Positions 48,331 to 60,535 of a stretch of DNA of 64,000 nucleotides are shown one piece after another. The position numbers and the translations under genes were made by a program. Source of the stretch: Cyathus striatus (Eukaryota; Basidiomycota; Agaricomycetes; Agaricales; Nidulariaceae); contig JAOVFP010000008.1 in assembly GCA_025738555.1 (NCBI GenBank), forward strand, positions 1,736,001-1,800,000. The letters run 5' to 3'. How positions within the stretch are numbered: the stretch's first letter is position 1; each line of letters begins with the position of its first letter. The notes under the pieces are model-generated. The model worked only from the letters and a program-made list of their open reading frames with translations, was not told where the DNA came from and searched no databases.

Positions 48331-48709
48331 TCGCTAAATTTTAGGAGAATGACGAGACAGCCCTGCGGGCTGGGAGTACGCGAGTCACTTGAAACCTCAT
48401 CGGCTCTTGGATTTGAAGATAGAGCGAGTACTTAGACGGGTTCGAGGTCGAGGCACCAGGATGTCATCTCACTTCCTTAAAGACGAGGAAGAAGGCTCAC
48501 AGCAGAGAGGATAAGTTCAGATCATAGGCTGACGTGTGTGCGAGGGTATGATGATACTAGTGGCTCGCAAGTTGTAATCCGCATCATAAATAGATTATAC
48601 AATGAAAGGTTGAAATACACATTATTGCAATACACCGTTAGCATCATCTCCGTAATCAAGCCAACGACTCACATATGCATCACATCGTACATGCCTCCTT
48701 GCACGCAAC
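48331..48709. other. Intergenic
   Basis: No gene or repeat recognised; 3' flank of the minus-strand gene that ends at 48710. Confidence 0.5.
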
Positions 48710-49487
48710 CTACTTCCCACCCTGCCCCTTCCCCTCCGCCCCACCCACAAGATTAGCCACAACACCCGCACTCTCCCGTGCCCTCCTAAGCCTCTCAAAC
48801 GCAACCTCAATAGCGCGCTGCTGATCCACCAGCATCTGCGCCTCACTCGGCGGCACAACCTGCTCTGTAGAACTATCCAGCTCGGTTGAGGCATTTTGCT
48901 CCGACGAGGAAGGAAGGGGAAGAGGCAACAAGGGTAGGGCACCGATTCCCGAGGAGACGAGGTGCTCGATTAGCGCTTTGAGCTGGAGGTTCAGTGCTGT
49001 GATTGATTCTTTTGTGTGCGGGGTTGTGTAGCCTTCGCGATAGGCGTTTTGGCTGGAGGGGTTGTTAGTACGATGAAGTATTGAATGAAGAAAGAAAGGA
49101 CGCACATCCCACCCATCACCTCCTGCACACACCGCTGCAGCCTCAAACTGCCCTCATAGGCCAGATGCAGATTCTTCTTGAACAGCTCTGGGTTGTTCGG
49201 GTCGACTTGAGCCTGTTGCGGCTGCGATTGTGTTTGTTGTGTCTTTGGTGCGAATTAACACCTGTAATCTGTAAAGTAAAAAGAATGTACCTAGGCAAAT
49301 CATTAGAAAGATTTCAATTGCGTGAAAGGAAAGAACTAACCTGTGAAGAAAACGCAAGGTCGGACGAAAAGTCGACTTGTAATGGGAGCATTTGGGGGTG
49401 CAGGGATGATCCTGCGAAAGGCGCGGGGAATGAGGTTGGTATAGGTTGTTGAAAGGGGTTGCTGTTGTTGAGTTGATTTGGCAGCAT
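48710..49487 (-). CDS. Gln-rich small helical protein, three exons (unrecognised)
   Basis: Exons 49487-49341, 49242-49106 and 49052-48710 give 208 residues in phase; introns are 98 and 53 bp. The N-terminus is Gln/Pro/Asn-rich (MLPNQLNNSNPFQQP), with QQTQSQPQQAQVDPNNPELF next, then a helical core: FKKNLHLAYEGSLRLQRCVQ, YREGYTTPHTKESITALNLQ and an acidic/Arg coiled coil near the end (RAIEVAFERLRRARES). The layout of a poly-Gln leader plus small helical bundle recalls transcription co-regulator subunits such as Mediator components, but I cannot match a specific subunit. The join to TQQTQ uses an AAAG acceptor after an in-frame stop, so the splice is required. Confidence 0.65.
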
Positions 49488-51718
49488 TGTGTTTGGTCAG
49501 CGTTGTTGGGGTGGGTGATGGCGATGAGCAGCCTGGGCTTGATGTCGTACGCGACGATGAGGAAGTGATTGTTGCTATTTGGTTAATGTATGAGATTGAG
49601 ACAATGGCAAACAAGACCTCCAGCTTTGCAAATTGCGTAGGTACTACTAGGCTCGATGGCAAACTCTCGACTCCCATCTTGCTCTCCCCACATGCTGTCC
49701 TCTAGTAACAGTCGCATTTTGTTGCTATTATTGTGATGATTATTTCATGAGAAGTTGAGAATGCTATTACTTAATCTGGACTGGCCACATAGTATGCGGG
49801 ACGGGTTCAGTACTCATCCAGAATGATTTGCAATCGACGTTTGCTAGTGACACTGAATCCTTTGTTTGGTTCGTTTCCCCCCGAAATTAAGTCTAACAAG
49901 ATTTTAACTTCCTTTTAATTCTATGTATGCTTGCCAAATGCTTGCTTACCTCTTTAGGTGCTCTCTTCTGCTTTCGTTTTCAAATGGTTATCGAACAGGC
50001 TCTTCCGCTTTGCGACATAATCTAACATCAGCTCGATGACAGCTCCCGGATAATAGATACTATCGATTTTCTCGTTAAGATAAAATTGCTCTTTTCGTTT
50101 CCATATCTGTATAGGCACTCCTTCAAATGCATTATGTTCCGAGTGGGGTTTACTCTAGGCAGTGTTACCAACTCGGGTTGGACTGGGATGGCCCGCAGTC
50201 CCACTGCAAAATCTTCACTACCCCTAAAGTCAGTCACATGTCAATACATGCACCCTTGGGCCATGTGAAAGGGATCTTTCAAGTTCTCATTGTTACTTTC
50301 GCGTAGGAGTTCCGCCGGGCAATCGTCTTCAGTTGTGACATCCGTGCCACAGGCACAACGTGGCAGGCCGCAATCCGAATCTCATCTTGATCTCACCTGA
50401 ATCTTGACTGAATTTCGTGGCCAATAATTTACGATCATCGAGACATCTTTTTTCTTTCCGGTGCTGGGGAAGGCCCCGGAACTGGGTCCAGTTCGCAAAA
50501 CATGTTGATTCGCATACCTACCCAAAAGTTAAAAGTACGCAAGTATACTTCATTGTATCAGGCCTACTTCAACTTACTAGTGGCTATGACACCCTCCATT
50601 ATTCTACTCAAATTACTCACAAGTAGCCCAATCCTACTTGTTCTGGAACTGGATCAAATCTCGGCTAAAGTGACTCCTGACCTGCGCCCACAAACGCCCA
50701 CATGTATGTCGCTTACCCAATTTGTATTCCACATGATGTTCATTATTCTTGCATTATTCTCAAATCTGGATTTTCGCGTCTAGACTCTGAGATCTGAAAA
50801 TTCAAAGCGAGGGTATCACGACAATCTTCGACGAAATCTATCTTCTCGGACTCCAGGAACGAGCACTGCAAGGCACTGCAATTGGTTTCGAAGTCGATTA
50901 TTTTGGGTTCAACGTCATTCATCGCCGTTTCTGCCCTCTCGGAACTGGCGCGTCGTCCAAAAAGAGCACTGCGTCGGTAATCGTTGTCTGAATGGGATTA
51001 CGCAGACAACGGATTAGAAAACTTCTCGGCGGACCGTGTGAAGTTGTTATTGTGGTTTTGACGCGTCGTGGACGCGTAAACGCGTCCAGCGCAACAAGTT
51101 TCTATTAATATCTTGATTCTGTAGCGTGCTCTGAGTCATCAAATCAGTTTCTTCAACAGTTTATAATTTATCGTATGTCATGTCCTAGAGGAACGACAGG
51201 GCTATTTGAATTGTTCAACTTATTCAACTACTAGTATGCGCTTCATTATTTTACTTTACCAGCAATCCAATCAAGACTCAGCTACGAACTTGTACACCAT
51301 GAGAATTTGTGAGTCTTCGCATTTCACCCTAAGTGGAACAAGATGAGTTCAGGACTGACCGTTAAGGAAAGAATGTACTTTCGTACGGGAGTAGGAGTGA
51401 GATCATGATGGAGAAATGTGCATTGTTCGAGCATTGACATGAAAGTCTTCAACGCCAACGACTCGCCTAGATTTCAACTAGCCTATTTAGTGAACTTCCA
51501 AACAAGGAATTGTGGATAAACAAACCTGTCGCTGTGCTTTAACTTGTTCAAACATCCCATGAAGCTTCAAAAGCCCACCGAAATACTCCATTTCCACTTA
51601 TCCCATTTCCTTCGTCTCGTCTTTCCACTATCTCTCGCTCCCAGCATCTCTTCGTCACGTCGACAACTCTCGTCTTACACTATATAACCTCGATACCATC
51701 CCCAACCGAGTTTAATAA
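49488..51718. other. HMG gene 5' flank and intergenic region
   Basis: No further gene is seen in 2.2 kb. The part 50685-51185 is the parent of a diverged duplicate at 55418-56465. A TATATAA box lies at 51681. Confidence 0.55.
51681..51687 (+). promoter_or_regulatory. TATA box of the HMG-box gene
   Basis: TATATAA, 32 bp before the start codon at 51719, implying a very short leader. Confidence 0.5.
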
Positions 51719-53056
51719 ATGGCGAAGTCTTCCAAGCGAAAGGACTCTGGACACATCAACCGCCCCCCGAACTGTTTCATCATCTTCCGCACTGAGTTGC
51801 ACCAGATAAATGAGAAGAAAAAATTAGAAGATAGACAGACGTTTGAGGAGGTGTCTAAAGATGCAGGCCTACTTTGGCGCGCAGCCACAGAGATTATGAA
51901 AAATCATTACAGGGACCTGGCGCAACAGAAGAAGCTCGAGCTTCTAACAAAACACCCGGATTACGAATATAAGCCCAGGCCTAAGGGGGAGGGGAAGCAA
52001 GCGGTGAAATCCAAGGGCATGGGTCGGGCGCAAAAGAAGAGCCTCATCAGTGCTGCTCGAAATACGAGGAGTAGTATTTCTCGTAGCGTGTTTACGAGGA
52101 TGGATACAGTCGTATCCGCATTTTCCGCCCAATCAACTCACGTTGAGCAACCTATGGCAACCACGTCCACTTATAACGAGGTTCCACAAGAGTATACAAG
52201 TTCACAGTTGCTAGAGACTGGTGCCTACGATAGTAACAGCGTATATCGTGCTCCAGCTGACTCGATGCCACCGTTCGTTTCTGGAGATCAGTGGGCGGAC
52301 CAGTGGATATCCGGCCCGTCACTTCCGGCTGTCAATGCCACAACTCCAACCCAAGTATCTATATCTAACTTTCAGGTAAGATACCTGATCACATTTTTAA
52401 AGTATTCTATATATTTATTATGATTCATCAGCAGACACCTCAAGCTGAACACCCTATGGCCTCCACGTCTACATACCAGAGGGTTCCGCAAGAGCATTAC
52501 GGATATATGGGCTCGCACTTGCTCGAGGCTGGTGTCTATGATCTTAACATCACATTTCGTGCTCCAGCTGGCTCAGAGCCATCGTTCGTTTCTGGAGACT
52601 GGGCAGATTGGATATCCGGCCCGTCAGTTCCCGCTGTCCAAAATGTCACCACTAAAACGCCTCTCATTGGCCAAACATCTGCCTTTCAGGTAAGCTATCT
52701 GGTCTTTTAATATATTTTATATACTGATTATGACTCAGGATTCCTTCTTTGACGACGGTTTGGTCAATCCTCCAACCACCACTGGCGGCTTGGACGTATC
52801 GTTTGGAAACATAACAAATAACGCACTGTACTCTGGGGACTACGGTGCTTACAATGCGGCTCAGCAACATATTGGCTTAAATTTGCCTGTAAACGACGGT
52901 GCCAATTTCAATCAGTGTGAACCTGTGGGATTTAACTCTGCGACTGTGGAATGTAATTCTAACCTCATGAATGCTGGAGCATCCTTCATACACATGGGGT
53001 ATGGTGGCGTTTTGGAAGGCCATCAGCTCTATAGCGGTACCGCGACGCAGTTTTAG
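51719..53056 (+). CDS. HMG-box (MATA_HMG-like) DNA-binding protein with duplicated exon
   Basis: Exons 51719-52375, 52435-52689 and 52739-53056 give 409 residues (410 if the acceptor three bases earlier is used). The HMG box covers about 14-90: INRPPNCFIIFR, a central EEVSKDAGLLWR and HPDYEYKPRP, the last typical of mating-type-like/SOX-type boxes that bend DNA. A basic stretch follows. The tail of exon 1 and nearly all of exon 2 encode the same module (MA-TSTY...VPQE...LLE-G-YD...RAPA...PFVSGD...ISGPS-PAV), and the two introns resemble each other, so an exon-intron unit was duplicated. It is probably a nuclear transcription factor; whether it acts in mating or development cannot be told. Confidence 0.85.
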
Positions 53057-53727
53057 AATGTCTTATTGCTGGTGTTTGATTTCATATTTCTCTATCTCAT
53101 TGGTTCTTGTCCTGTCATGTTTTCTATCATCCTTACAGTCATGTACTTATTCTACCTCAGGCACATTATGTAATCATTATATCTTTAATAAATATTAAAA
53201 GCCCGCGTGGACAAGTGGAATAGATGTCTTTGGTTGACGCTATGCCCTTGTACATTAGTAGATGATAGTAGCCTTGGATTAGTAATATTGTGTATTGTAT
53301 ACTTATCTACTCAGAAGACGCGTCGGGAAAGGAGCCGACTCGAGACGGTCTGTGGATCACACTAGGTGTTTATCGCAAGTGCAAAGCATTATTATGAGCT
53401 ACAAGAAATCAGAGAGTCCAATGCTAAAAACATTATACAGCGGCAATACAACACTAGTTAAAGAACACAGGCGACTTACTGCCAACGGTCCAAAGTGCGG
53501 GCTCAAGAGATACAAGAGAACAAAAAAAGAAATCTACTTCTGAGCTTCTACGTCCCTTTCCCCAAACCGAAACATCGACGAAGAAATTCTTCATCCGTAA
53601 GAATATAACACAATCCGACTGGCCACAACAGGAGGACACCAACTCCAAGCAAAGATCAGCACCCTAGCGCACCCATATATCCCACATCATCAACCACGTC
53701 CCTCAGGCTCTCCTCCATCGAGTATCC

Positions 53728-54093
53728 CTAATCCTGTAGCACACGATAACCAATCGCAGCTGAATATGCGTTAAGTAGTATCAAATTCGCAGTCTCCAAA
53801 ATAATCACAGCCGCTATCTGTTTTGTTGTGAATCGGGACCAGCGCTCTCGCGGGTCGGAGTGACAGGTGCACGAGATACCACGTTTGCCGAAGAATACGA
53901 TGAAGACAAGACTGCTGATGATGGATGCTGGAAACCAAATAACCGAGGCACCGACTGCACCTATAAGTGCGTTTGTAGCTGGCGTGGATAAGTGGGGGAT
54001 GGCGCCTCCAAGAATACTGGGAGAATATATGAGATCCGAGGGAGAAAAGGGAGGGGAGGGGACAGACGAGCTTAGTGTGCTTATAGCCGTCAT
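53728..54093 (-). CDS. Small putative membrane protein
   Basis: Single frame of 121 residues from an ATG at 54093. Two hydrophobic segments, about 42-70 (ALIGAVGASVIWFPASII...) and 92-116 (IAAVIILETANLILLNAY), are separated by a basic, Cys-containing loop (KRGISCTCHSDPRERW). No family is recognised. Upstream exons cannot be excluded. Support comes from CpG-containing codons and the ordered hydrophobic pattern only. Confidence 0.4.
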   Translation of the reverse strand: MTAISTLSSSVPSPPFSPSDLIYSPSILGGAIPHLSTPATNALIGAVGASVIWFPASIISSLVFIVFFGKRGISCTCHSDPRERWSRFTTKQIAAVIILETANLILLNAYSAAIGYRVLQD

Positions 54094-54709
54094 GATAGCT
54101 ATGAAAATGATATGGAGTCCACTTCATCGATAGACCACATAAGTAGAATACTAAATGAAAATCAGTGGAATGACATGTACATCACTTTCAAGATATATAA
54201 TATCAGACCGACACGCATGGTAAAACCTTTAAAGTGGGATAGTTGTGAAGTCAGTGGGCAATGAAAGAAGTTGGTGGGGTAACGGAATGACAGAATTGGG
54301 AGACGAGGGAAGGATGCGGGAGGAAGGAAAGATGCAGTGGTCAACTAGCTGAGGATCGATATGGATTATTATAGGATTTCTACCTGATCCGTGCGCGAAC
54401 ACGACAGTTATGGAAACAGCGTAGACGTTCTTGGGCTTGCAGTCGCTGCTTAGACATGTTTTAATTGGCGCGCGTCTCTGACACATTGGCGCCAAGGAGT
54501 CCGTTTCAGAGGGACGTGATCGTTCCCAGAGTTAGTCTCACACATCATTACGAATCTCTACTACGTACTTACTAGCGCATAATCTGCCAATGTTACACTA
54601 TCGCTCTTAAACTTCAGTAGACTTCAAGGGAAAAGGTTCTTGCCATTGAAAAATGAATTTCAGCCACTATGTACCTCATTCTCTTCGCAAGGTTCCGACC
54701 CCAACAGTA

Positions 54710-55292
54710 AGGTAGGGGACACTTTGATCCAGCACCCTTACATAATCCAAATTCTGGTCCTCACAGACTCGGAAATTCTTTCCTCACACATCATTTATAT
54801 GAAAATCTAACTCCAACATTTGATAGCTTTCAGTATTTAAAGCAGAATGTTGGAAATATTTTCTCTAAATTTTGAGTACAGCTGAAGTAATTTTGGGTGC
54901 AAGTTTTTGAGTAGTAAAAGGCTTAAAACATCATATTATTGCATATCCAAACATTTGGAAGGCATTTGGATTTTTCGACCTCAAACATTTTGCGCCTTAT
55001 GTAATACAATTATGATTATGTAATGTGCTTACATATGACATAGTGTAACATAATGTCACACTGTGTGACAGTGACAACTGTTTACACATATCTTTCAGCA
55101 GAACTGTAGGAGATACTTGCTGCAGTTTGCTTAGTATAATATATATTTGAGAAGGTAGCATCTAAGAATATCATATCCAGCCAAAAATAGTGGTGTATAA
55201 TTTTTTTTATTTTCCTGAATTGAAGATTTTGCACCTCTTGGCACTTACTAAGCAGATTACATAAGGGTGCTGGATTGCAGTGTCCTCTACCT
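54710..55292. mobile_element. TA-flanked inverted-repeat element with AGGTAG ends
   Basis: 583 bp bounded by about 43-bp inverted repeats. The left AGGTAGGGGACAC....ATCCAGCACCCTTA is mirrored by the right end, with few mismatches. TA lies directly outside both ends (54708-54709, 55293-55294). It is non-coding and AT-rich. It shares the terminal AGGTAG with the element at 60536-61359, so both probably belong to one Tc1/mariner-type group. Confidence 0.7.
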
Positions 55293-55417
55293 TATGCATA
55301 ATCTTCTTCATGTGAACATTATGCAGGGTTAAGTTTTAACAGCCCATTATGTATTCTACTCAGCTAATAGGTCAAAGGAACCCATAGTGATGGATTGATT
55401 GACCCCAACAATCACCT

Positions 55418-56465
55418 ACAAATGTCCACATGTGCGTCACTCACCCAATTTGGATTCCACTTGATGGCCATTATCCTGGAATTTTGAAAATTCAAAGCAA
55501 GGGCATCACAATAATCTTCATCAGAATCCAAGCTTTTTGGATTCCTGGATCAAGCACTGCATCTCTCTGATTGGTTTCAAAATCAGTAATTTTGGTTTGT
55601 CATTCATCAATGTTTTCTATCCTCTTGGAACTGGCATGTCATCCCCTTGTCTGTTCTGAACAGGACCACACTGGTTATGGATTAGAAAACTTCTCAGTGG
55701 ACCATGTGAAGTTGTGATTATGATTTTGACACATCAAGGAAGCATCCTATGAATGAGTTTCTGTCACGTCCCGTTCTATTCCACTAGGGACAAGAACCTC
55801 GGAGTAGATAGTCTAATAGTGGAGTAACTTGTACAACATTAGTAGGGTGTGTGGAGATGATGAACAAGTACAGGAGTAGTGGAACGTTGGCTTCAACTTG
55901 TGTGTTGCACCCCTTGGACTTCCAGTTCCATATTTAGAACAAAGCGGAGTAAGTGGCAAAATAGCGGAGTTGGCTCAAGGCCCAAGTGGGAGAAGGGTGT
56001 AAACGTAGTTGATTTGAAACTGAAGTCTATCTACATTACAGGAGTAGTTTATATAGTAAACTACTTTGTCTGAATGCGTATGGAGTAATGCTCATGGGTA
56101 TGTGGCATCCTAGGGTTAAGTAAACTCCATGAAATGTAGAACATGGTAAACTAGTAGTACACCTCTAGATTATAGTCATAGGAGAAATGGCCGCGGCCGG
56201 AGAACGAGGTAGTAATATTAAAGGGAAGGAACAAGTAAACAGTTACAAGTAAACATTAGTAAGGAAGAGTTCGATATATAACAAGTATACATAGTCCGGA
56301 GGAAACATACTAAAAGCGGAGTAAACCCGGAGTTGACTCCAATGGTACAGGGATTGTCATGGATATGACAGTTTCTACTATTAATTAATATCTTGGATTT
56401 TGTAGAAATTGCTATGGACTTTTTAGCACAATAGATTTGAAATCTGTTTCTTCAATAGTTTAAAA
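55418..56465 (+). repeat. Diverged copy of the HMG gene 5' flank, split by a solo LTR
   Basis: Colinear with 50685-51175: shared landmarks include 'ccacatgt..gtc.ct.acccaattt.', 'gaaaattcaaagc.aggg.atcac', 'gattagaaaacttctc' and 'tttcttcaa.agttta'. Many CG sites in the parent are TG or CA here. The solo LTR 55762-56370 is inserted within the copy. Directly after it, sequence like the HMG 3' flank follows with no HMG coding region between. Confidence 0.7.
55762..56370. mobile_element. Solo LTR 1 (609 bp)
   Basis: Starts TGTCACGTCCCG and ends GGATATGACA. Flanked by a perfect 5-bp duplication GTTTC (55757-55761, 56371-56375). No internal region, so it is a recombined solo LTR. Same family as 59275-59878. 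Confidence 0.85.
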
Positions 56466-58200
56466 TATGTCTCTGGTTGACACATTTATCAGGCCTGTAC
56501 ATGTCTGTATTGTAGCATATATTACTATCTTTATGGTGATTCTTTAATCAATAACTGTAATTGCGATATTCATGTATTTTACCGAACATACCTATTACAT
56601 ATACAACATCCATGTGCAGATTTCAAGCCTACATAGAGTAGATAAAATGCATGTTTAAATAACATGTTCATCTTCTACATGTTGGGCATAAGTAAGGCTT
56701 GTGTCATGACCATGCCCCTAGCCTGACTTGGCGGCAGAGTATGAGAGGGTGACTGTGGAGAAGCAAGGGGTGAGTATGAGACGAAAGTGGAGAATGAGAA
56801 CTCAGGGGGTAGGACTTCGGCTTCAGCTTATGTGCTGCGCCCCTGGGATTCCTGGTCCTGTATTTCAGAGTAGGGGCAAGCCCTTCGGAGAAGACAAGAG
56901 ATGGAAGACAAGAGGTGTAACTCAAGTCAGACGAAAGGGTGAGGATGTAGTTCAATACGAAACTAAAGTCTAAGTACAAATCGAGTACTACTTAAATACT
57001 AGAGACTTGGAGTAAGTAAAGGCCGCTGGCCAAGGCCAGCAGAGAAGTATGGTCAGGGTAGGCATATGTAGAATGAAGACTATAACTAATTAAACATAAT
57101 AAAACACATCAGAGAAGTGAGCGCGTATGGTGGTGTAAAGTAAAACTGATAGTGGCACACTTAAGAATGATAAGTGACTCACTATGAGATGTATACTACA
57201 TTACTGAGGGGATAGCTCAGTAGAATGGAAGAAAGGAAACAAGAGTAATCTATGTACAGTAATCAATAAGTAATATTAAGAACGTAATCAAAGTCCGGAG
57301 TAAACAAAGGTGAAGGTGGAGTAAAGGCATAGGAGTCTGGAGGTAGGCGATATGGGATATGACAGCTTGATGAACTGTTTTCGAATTCCCCACTACTTGG
57401 AATTTTAACAAGTTAATAAAATTCTGCCATATCATTCAAGCCTGGATAGACAAGTGGAAACATATTTTAGATTGACATGGATGATTATCAAACTTGTACA
57501 TGTTTCAAGTTGGCATTAATGAGCACCTCTTTCCATTTTTTGCACACTTTGGACACCAATACACTACATATACTGTACATTATCCTCGTACTGATTTTTA
57601 GGCCTACATAGACATGTGGAACATAGTCTTCGATTGTCATGTTTATCTGACTTGAAATCACTCTTGTTATTGCATACTTGCTATATTTTCTTGTGCTATT
57701 ATGTCCTCTTTAACATGTCTATTACATATATGACATCTGTGTTTATATTCTTCAAGCCTTCATAGACTAATAGTAAAACATGTTTAAGTAACATGTTGAT
57801 CTTCTACATGTCTGGCATGAGTAAGGCATAGGAAAGTTGCCAAAATACATTTTTACTGTACTGTATTTGAGTTCTCTATGAAGTACTTGGTATTTTAATG
57901 AATAGTTCTGCCATATTAAATACTTTGTTACATGTGCACATGTGGTGCCACACATCATCAATCATGTATAATGAAGACATTTCAAGCCAGCATAGACAAG
58001 TGGAACCATGTCTTAGACTGACATGTTTATCATGCTTGTACTTGTCAGATGTCTGGTGCCAACAAAATGCCCTGGAATATATCTTATTTTATCATGTGCC
58101 CTTGGACATCAATACACTACATATACATCATCTGTGTACTGATTTCAAGCCTGCATAGAAAAGTGGAATGTAGTCTTCAATTGATATGTCTATCCGACTT
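56376..58200 (+). repeat. Degenerate array related to the HMG gene 3' flank
   Basis: Units with the pattern 'caagcc..catagacaagtggaa....gtctt.gattgacatgt.tat' recur near 56618, 57437, 57599, 57749, 57980 and 58142, and once as the CpG-bearing form just after the HMG gene (53202-53265). Spacing is mostly 150-230 bp. Solo LTR 3 is inserted within the array. Confidence 0.6.
56702..57364. mobile_element. Solo LTR 3 (663 bp)
   Basis: TGTCATGACC...GGATATGACA with perfect 5-bp duplication GCTTG (56697-56701, 57365-57369). It shares a core segment (cttcagctta.gtgctgcgcccct) with the other solo LTRs but is otherwise diverged. Confidence 0.8.
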
Positions 58201-58435
58201 GTAGTAGTACATGCAGGCATAGGGACATTGGAGCCAGCTGGCAGTGTATATAGATATAATTTTTTATCTATAATTATTAGTCTCAATACTATGTTCTCTA
58301 TGCCTTTAATACAAATATAATCCAACTCATTCAACCTAGTATATCTATAATATGGTTACAGTCAAGTCTACTACTACAAGTTACATTTCACAACAGCAGT
58401 ATAGTGTACATGCCCAAGCTGTCTGAATCCAAATC

Positions 58436-58921
58436 CTAATGTCTAAGAATGTCATCAACAATCCCCGCCATCAACTCCACTTCCATATTCTCCCAACCAT
58501 TCCTATATATATAAATATAAAGCCAATGCACAAACATTTCCAACACCCAAGCCAAGAAATACCCAACAACCATACTAAGCACAGTCATCATTGTTGCATC
58601 CACCAGCACCATACTAGGAGTTGATGAGGCCCCATGCTCGCACTTCAAACTTGAATACCCCACGAGCCAAAAAATCATGTATCCCACAACTATCAAGGTG
58701 GTGTGACACAGAACAGTTATTATAATTCCCAGAATCATCCCAAAGATTGGTGGAAGTGGATTAAATGGGTGCAGGAAGGTGACTTGGAGTAGTACACTGA
58801 GTCTGTGTATGTAGCTGAAGTTGGATTGTGGGATTTGGACAGTGGAATGTATGATTAGAAATGCAAGAGATGTTGAGAAGGCTATGGTGGGTGTAGTGTG
58901 CTTGATGAGGTTTATGGCCAA
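58436..58921 (-). CDS. Putative multi-pass membrane protein
   Basis: A 161-residue frame with about four hydrophobic segments: near 12-28, 56-88 (IFGMILGIIITVLCHTTLIV and onward), and 106-135 (MVLVDATMMTVLSMVVGYFLAWVL begins there). It ends in an acidic tail with VDDILRH. Its intact frame in a decayed, CpG-poor area is notable. It may be the last exon of a longer gene, because coding-like sequence continues in another frame to about 59015. No family recognised. Confidence 0.4.
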   Translation of the reverse strand: MAINLIKHTTPTIAFSTSLAFLIIHSTVQIPQSNFSYIHRLSVLLQVTFLHPFNPLPPIFGMILGIIITVLCHTTLIVVGYMIFWLVGYSSLKCEHGASSTPSMVLVDATMMTVLSMVVGYFLAWVLEMFVHWLYIYIYRNGWENMEVELMAGIVDDILRH

Positions 58922-59274
58922 ACTGGGTGCATGGCATGAGGATGCTGAGTAGAGGAGGAGGGGGAGGGGAGGGGATGGACAACATGATGATCCCTAGGGT
59001 GGTGCTTGCACACAATAAAAGAGCAATGTGTGTGCTTGGTTAATGCATTGTATTAATGGATGTATAGAAGTAAAGTATAGGGCACATATGAGGTTTTCAT
59101 GGTGGGGAATTCTGAATGAATGTCATTGGGGGCAAGTTGGGGGTGGGAAGAGGACAAAGGAAGGGAGTGCTCAAGATTGACATTGGGTCTTATATAGTTT
59201 TCAGACAGAGAAGGTGGTGATACATGCACCATATGACATGTAAGGAAGCTGGACAGATATTTCTTGTCACATCC
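58922..59274. other. Spacer before solo LTR 2
   Basis: CpG-poor, non-coding by eye apart from a possible upstream exon of the minus-strand membrane-protein gene. Confidence 0.4.
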
Positions 59275-59878
59275 TGTTCTTTTCCACTAGGGACAAGAAC
59301 CTCAGAGGAGATAGTCTAAGTAGTGGAGTAACTTGTACACATTAGTAAGGTGCATGGAGATAGTGGACAAGTATGGGAGTAGTGGAACATTGGCTTCAAC
59401 TTGTGTGTTGTGCCCCTTGGACTTCCAGTTCTGTATTTAGAAGAAAGCAGAGTAAGTGACAAAATAGCAGAGTTGGCTCAAGGCCCAAGTGGGAGAAAGG
59501 TGTAAATGTAGTTGATTTGAAACTAAAGTATATCTACATTACAGGAGTAGTTTATATAGTAAACTACTTTGTCTGAATGCATATGGAGTAATTCCCATGG
59601 GTATGTGGCATTCTAGAGGTAAGTAAACTCCATAGAATGTAGAACCATAGTAGACTAGTAGTATGCCTCTTGATTATAGTCACATAGGAGAAATGGCCAC
59701 AGCCAGAGAACAAGGTAGGAATATTAAAGGGAAGGAACAAGTAAATAGTTACAAGTAAACATTAGTAAGGAAGAGTTTGATATATAATAAGTATACATAG
59801 TCTGGAGGAAATGTACTAAAAGTGGAGTAAACCTGGAGTTGGCTCCAATGGTTTGTGATGATTGTCATGGATATGACA
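59275..59878. mobile_element. Solo LTR 2 (604 bp), CpG-depleted sister of solo LTR 1
   Basis: TGTCACATCCTG...GGATATGACA with perfect 5-bp duplication TTTCT (59270-59274, 59879-59883). It aligns along its length with 55762-56370. Where that copy has CG (cacgtcccg, cctcgga, aacgttgg, gcggag) this one has CA or TG. Confidence 0.85.
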
Positions 59879-60535
59879 TTTCTTGTCTTTGCTTCTTTCT
59901 CAGATTTCTATTTTTGTTCTAATTGATGCATTGTCTTCTGAAATGTCACATGGTTGTTAAATATAATGTCACAACTCACAAGTTGTGACACAAGTAGTTT
60001 CAACACTTTTTTTTTAAAAAAAAAATAATCCTAGTTTATTAAGTCAGTTGTGGCTAACCATATGTCACAACTACTCTGTGCTACTTATGTACTAATACTA
60101 ATTGAATACTAACTATGTGTGGTCTACTTGAAGTGAAACTTGGGTTGGAGGGCTGGAGATCCTGGTCCATCATGGGCCAGGGGGGTAGTCCCTCATCTAC
60201 ACTATGAACTAATTAGGGGAGGGGGACATGCTACTGGTTGTTGGGGTGTCTTCTGGGGCTACTGTCTGGTAGGAATTGGGAAATGCACTAGGTGTTCACT
60301 CGGCTGGGGGGTCCCACTCAGGGAGGGGTCCCAAGGTGCAGTTGAATCATTCAGTGGTGCATATGAATGTGAATAGTGTGGCTATGTGTTTGGGTGTGGC
60401 AAGGAGTTTGCCAAGTTTCAACACTTTTCCTCTGAACTCATGCCTCAAATGTTGATGCACTGTACTGTGTACATATGGCTTGATGTACTTGCAAATATAT
60501 CTTTTTGGCCCCCATATGTTGTACACACCATCATA

